Positions 61,571-64,000 of a stretch of 64,000 bases of DNA are shown piece by piece; position 1 is the first letter of the stretch; every line of letters starts with the position of its first letter. Below the pieces are notes generated by a model. It was given only the letters and a program-made list of their open reading frames with translations, ran no database searches and was not told the DNA's origin. The DNA comes from Alkanindiges illinoisensis. GTDB lineage: Bacteria > Pseudomonadota > Gammaproteobacteria > Pseudomonadales > Moraxellaceae. The stretch lies in the NCBI RefSeq assembly GCF_004377485.1, contig NZ_SNTY01000088.1:1-64000 (forward strand), in the 5' to 3' direction. Position numbers and translations under genes: made by a program.

Positions 61571-63007
61571 ATGACAGTCAAGCAGACACGCTGTCCCTTT
61601 TGTCATAGTGCATTCTACATTACAGCCTTGCAATTAAATGCTTATCGCGGCCAGGCTCGCTGTGGCCAGTGCCATCAGATTTTTGATGCAACGGCCAATA
61701 TGGTACTGCCCAATAACCCGGTAAAGCCTTTGCAGTATGGTGCTGAAACCGCCGGTGGTGTGACGCCGCCAACTCCTGTTATTCTTCCTGCCACCAGTGA
61801 AACACCTAACCTGGCGGTTCCTGAACAGCCAGAGCAGGTTACCCGCGCAATGAGTAGCTATGCTGTACCAACCCAGCCTGCACATGCCGGACGCATTGGC
61901 AATATTGAATCTTCCACGCAGCCAGCGCCGCAACATATTTTCCCTGAGCAGACTGCTTTGGAATCTAATTCAGTATTTGCCGATATTGCCCAGCTCCCTC
62001 CTGAAGCAGGTATGCCTGAGCAATTTCCTGCTGAACCGCAGGTAGCTCCCGTAGTAGAAGAACAGCTCCTGTTTTCAGATGATGCCGGCTTATTTGAGGA
62101 TGATGAATTACCGATGCCTGACAATAAGCAAAAATCACCTTTCCTGGGTGATAGTTTTAACCAGCAGTTTTTGGATGATACTTTTGAAGATATTGATGTG
62201 TTAAAGCAGCAGGAACTCAATGATGTGGAAAAACTGCATGCTGGGGCTGATGACAGCTGGATCAATGATCTGCTGGAAGAAGACAAAAAACCAGTGGTAA
62301 ATATTGAGTCCGAACTGAAACCCATTGTGGTTACCCCTGCGCCACCACCCTATACACCCTCGCCTGAAGGTGTACTACAGCGGCCACCCGTTGATCATGA
62401 TGAAGACTTGCTGAGCTTTTTAAACCGGACTGGCGCAGTCACCATGCCAAGTACCACCCCGAAAGCAGGCGTCACTAATACAGCTGCTCCCAGACCAGCC
62501 AGCCACCGGATCTTAAGACCCACTACAGTAAAATATAATCCATTTTATTTTATTGGCTGGGGCCTAATGTCCTTACTGATGGTATTCCTGCTGATTGGCC
62601 AGTATATTTACTTTAACTTTGAACATATGGCCATGGACCCCAAGACCTCAGGTTATATCTCCAGACTATGTAGTATCACTGGCTGCCAGATTCCTTACAT
62701 GAATGAAGATGAGCTACATATCAAAAAGGTTAAGCTGATCGCCAATAACAGCCTGGGCGAAACTACCTTTCGTGCACAGCTTAGCAATAGTGCCAGTTTA
62801 AGCCAGCCATTTCCTGCGTTGCGTCTAAGCTTCAAGCGTGATGGTAAAACGGTTGCCAGCCAGATTATCCAGCCACGTCAATACTTGCCGGATAACCTAA
62901 AAACCCTGACTCGCCTGGCCACTAAAACACCCTATCCGGTTGAGTTCACCATCAAAACCCGTCGCGCCGACATTCAAAACTTTAGCCTCGAGCCGCAATA
63001 CCATTAA
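61571..63007 (+). CDS. DUF3426 protein with MJ0042-type zinc ribbon
   Basis: A 478-residue membrane protein. A zinc ribbon at the N-terminus has 'RCPFCHSAFYIT' and 'ARCGQCHQIFDA' (two Cys-x2-Cys pairs). A long acidic/Pro-rich linker (about 45-310) follows, then one membrane helix (about 322-346, 'FIGWGLMSLLMVFLLIGQYI') and the DUF3426 domain in the periplasm ('CSITGCQIPYMN' and 'FPALRLSFKRDGKTVASQII'). Function is unknown. The neighbour prmA starts 38 bases upstream, so they are probably one operon, with fis further down. Confidence 0.88.
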   Translation: MTVKQTRCPFCHSAFYITALQLNAYRGQARCGQCHQIFDATANMVLPNNPVKPLQYGAETAGGVTPPTPVILPATSETPNLAVPEQPEQVTRAMSSYAVPTQPAHAGRIGNIESSTQPAPQHIFPEQTALESNSVFADIAQLPPEAGMPEQFPAEPQVAPVVEEQLLFSDDAGLFEDDELPMPDNKQKSPFLGDSFNQQFLDDTFEDIDVLKQQELNDVEKLHAGADDSWINDLLEEDKKPVVNIESELKPIVVTPAPPPYTPSPEGVLQRPPVDHDEDLLSFLNRTGAVTMPSTTPKAGVTNTAAPRPASHRILRPTTVKYNPFYFIGWGLMSLLMVFLLIGQYIYFNFEHMAMDPKTSGYISRLCSITGCQIPYMNEDELHIKKVKLIANNSLGETTFRAQLSNSASLSQPFPALRLSFKRDGKTVASQIIQPRQYLPDNLKTLTRLATKTPYPVEFTIKTRRADIQNFSLEPQYH

Positions 63008-63452
63008 TTGCAAGGCTTGAGTGCTATAGCACTGCCATAATTTGGCAGTAAAAATCAAGCGATTTATTTTGGATAAAAAACGCGCAAGGGCTGCCGTAAG
63101 CTTTGACATGGTGTTATTATAGCGCCGCACTGTGGCAGTGCTCTTTCGCAAATAGCGTATTGTATTTTGCAAATTTTTAAGCGTTTAGTCTGACGTATTT
63201 TCCTGCTTAACCTTAAGCGGGCAATACAATATTTTTTTGTTGTTTTTGGCTGATTAACATTTAACCAACTTAACTTTGGTTTTGTTGCTTGTTTTTTATT
63301 CGCCATGACCTTAAAAATATTATTTTTATGCTTAAAATTTTTGGCAAACCTGCTTGCTCGCTACCTGTGTTAAAGCATTTTCACGCTGATGAATTTTTAA
63401 CCTGCACAGTTTTACTGTTGCACCGTGTGGTTTCGTTTTTGGATTTTTAACC
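63008..63452. other. Non-coding region between DUF3426 gene and fis
   Basis: 445 bases without a supported gene. A 7-bp hairpin ACTGCCA/TGGCAGT (63031-63049) followed by AAAAA is a weak terminator candidate for the upstream operon. The AT-rich right part should hold the fis promoter, which in enteric bacteria is strongly growth-rate controlled. Confidence 0.45.
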
Positions 63453-63722
63453 ATGAATAGCAAGTCCCCTATTTTTACTGCTCAGTCTGATGTGGCATTA
63501 CGTATCCATGTTGATCGTGCAGTACGTCATTATTTTGCACAATTGCAAGGCGAACAGCCTTCTCAAGTGTACGACATGGTCTTGGCTGAAATGGAAAAAC
63601 CGCTTCTTTCTGTCGTGTTGGAATACACCCGTGGTAATCAAACCCGTGCTGCTGAAATTCTGGGTCTGAACCGTGGTACTTTGCGTAAAAAGCTTAAAAC
63701 TCATGGTTTGATGAGCGAATAA
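63453..63722 (+). CDS. fis: DNA-binding protein Fis
   Basis: A nucleoid protein that bends DNA and controls rRNA and many growth-phase genes. The 89 residues have the N-terminal hairpin region, helices with '[20 protein letters not shown]', and the C-terminal helix-turn-helix '[20 protein letters not shown]' plus 'KKLK'. This is nearly identical to the Fis signature in other gammaproteobacteria. Terminated by a hairpin at 63741-63769. In enteric bacteria fis follows dusB, which is not present here. Confidence 0.95.
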   Translation: MNSKSPIFTAQSDVALRIHVDRAVRHYFAQLQGEQPSQVYDMVLAEMEKPLLSVVLEYTRGNQTRAAEILGLNRGTLRKKLKTHGLMSE

Positions 63723-63740
63723 GCCCTGATATGAACAAGT

Positions 63741-63769
63741 GCCTGTGACTCCTTCACAGGCATTTTTCT
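63741..63769 (+). terminator. Rho-independent terminator after fis
   Basis: TGCCTGTGA and TCACAGGCA arms around CTCCT, followed by TTTTTCTTT. Confidence 0.92.
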
Positions 63770-63876
63770 TTAGGTTTTACTTTTAAATGGCCGTGCTTAT
63801 TTAGCGATATTCAAGTTATCGTTTTTAAGTCACTGCTTTAAAGCTTTTTCTTCAACCTTTTGAATTTTTACGAAAT

Positions 63877-64000
63877 ATGACTGTCTCACGCGCTTTAATT
63901 TCTGTATCCGATAAAACCGGTATTGTTGAATTTGCCAGAAAGCTTAATGAGCTTGGCATTGAGCTGCTGTCTACGGGTGGCACTTATAAACTATTAAAGG
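63877..64000 (+). CDS. purH: Bifunctional AICAR formyltransferase/IMP cyclohydrolase, N-terminal fragment at window end
   Basis: PurH carries out the last two steps of IMP synthesis. Only the first 41 codons are inside the window: '[20 protein letters not shown]', then '[20 protein letters not shown]', which is the conserved MGS-like IMP cyclohydrolase start. The rest continues past 64000. It is separated from fis by a terminator, so it has its own promoter. Confidence 0.95.
   Translation, partial: MTVSRALISVSDKTGIVEFARKLNELGIELLSTGGTYKLLK

Overview
This 64 kb stretch is chromosomal DNA of a gammaproteobacterium, most probably a Moraxellaceae close to Acinetobacter. The evidence is an Hfq with a long glycine-rich tail, a BlsA-like BLUF photoreceptor, and the orders tsaE-mutL-miaA-hfq, exbB-exbD-msbA-lpxK-kdsB, cmk-rpsA-ihfB-lapA-pyrF and prmA-DUF3426-fis-purH. 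Base composition is moderate to AT-rich. I cannot name the genus from the sequence alone. No rRNA, tRNA, CRISPR array, prophage or complete insertion sequence was seen.

Layout. 1-600: right end of an IS481-type element that has cut off the 5' part of a UraA-like uracil permease. 785-9860: housekeeping genes (DUF2058, pyrF, lapA, ihfB, rpsA, cmk, an SRPBCC protein, tadA, an enoyl-CoA hydratase-fold protein, ung, an HPP-CBS membrane protein). 10030-17540: a QueD-like enzyme, type II secretion minor pseudopilins gspH-I-J-K, a TetR regulator, tatD, pilZ, holB and kdsB. 17603-26131: lpxK, msbA, exbD and exbB, chromosomal parA/parB, rsmG and the murein-recycling pair amgK/murU. 26284-28584: a small accessory patch with a membrane-anchored double-BLUF protein, a partner membrane protein and two paralogous 66-67 residue proteins. 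29042-37105: lptD-surA, hfq, miaA, mutL, tsaE. 37222-42353: a mixed region with an SMR exporter, two pseudouridine synthases, an orphan RelB/DinJ-type antitoxin, an RRM protein, a Phd/PIN toxin-antitoxin pair and a two-gene AT-rich module of unknown function, one member of which resembles the uracil-DNA glycosylase fold. 42508-64000: acnB, a lipoprotein, a GspE/PilB-type ATPase, trmO, fpr, a YdeP-like molybdoenzyme with fdhD, metR, an AraC regulator, gcvH, a CBS protein, rlmI, prmA, a DUF3426 protein, fis and the start of purH.

Functional themes. Envelope building dominates: KDO activation (kdsB), lipid A kinase (lpxK), core-lipid A flippase (msbA), LPS insertion (lptD), outer-membrane chaperone (surA), lapA, an ExbBD energiser and MurNAc recycling (amgK-murU). 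A second theme is translation and RNA modification: rpsA, tadA, miaA, tsaE, trmO, rsmG, rsuA, rlmI, prmA and hfq.

The most unusual features are (i) a 91-bp palindromic mobile repeat in three nearly identical copies, each flanked by a 3-bp duplication of the form ANT; (ii) a tandem BLUF photoreceptor whose second domain has lost the flavin-signalling glutamine and which ends in a membrane anchor; (iii) the glycosylase-like two-gene module next to a toxin-antitoxin pair with a 9-bp tandem repeat in front of it.
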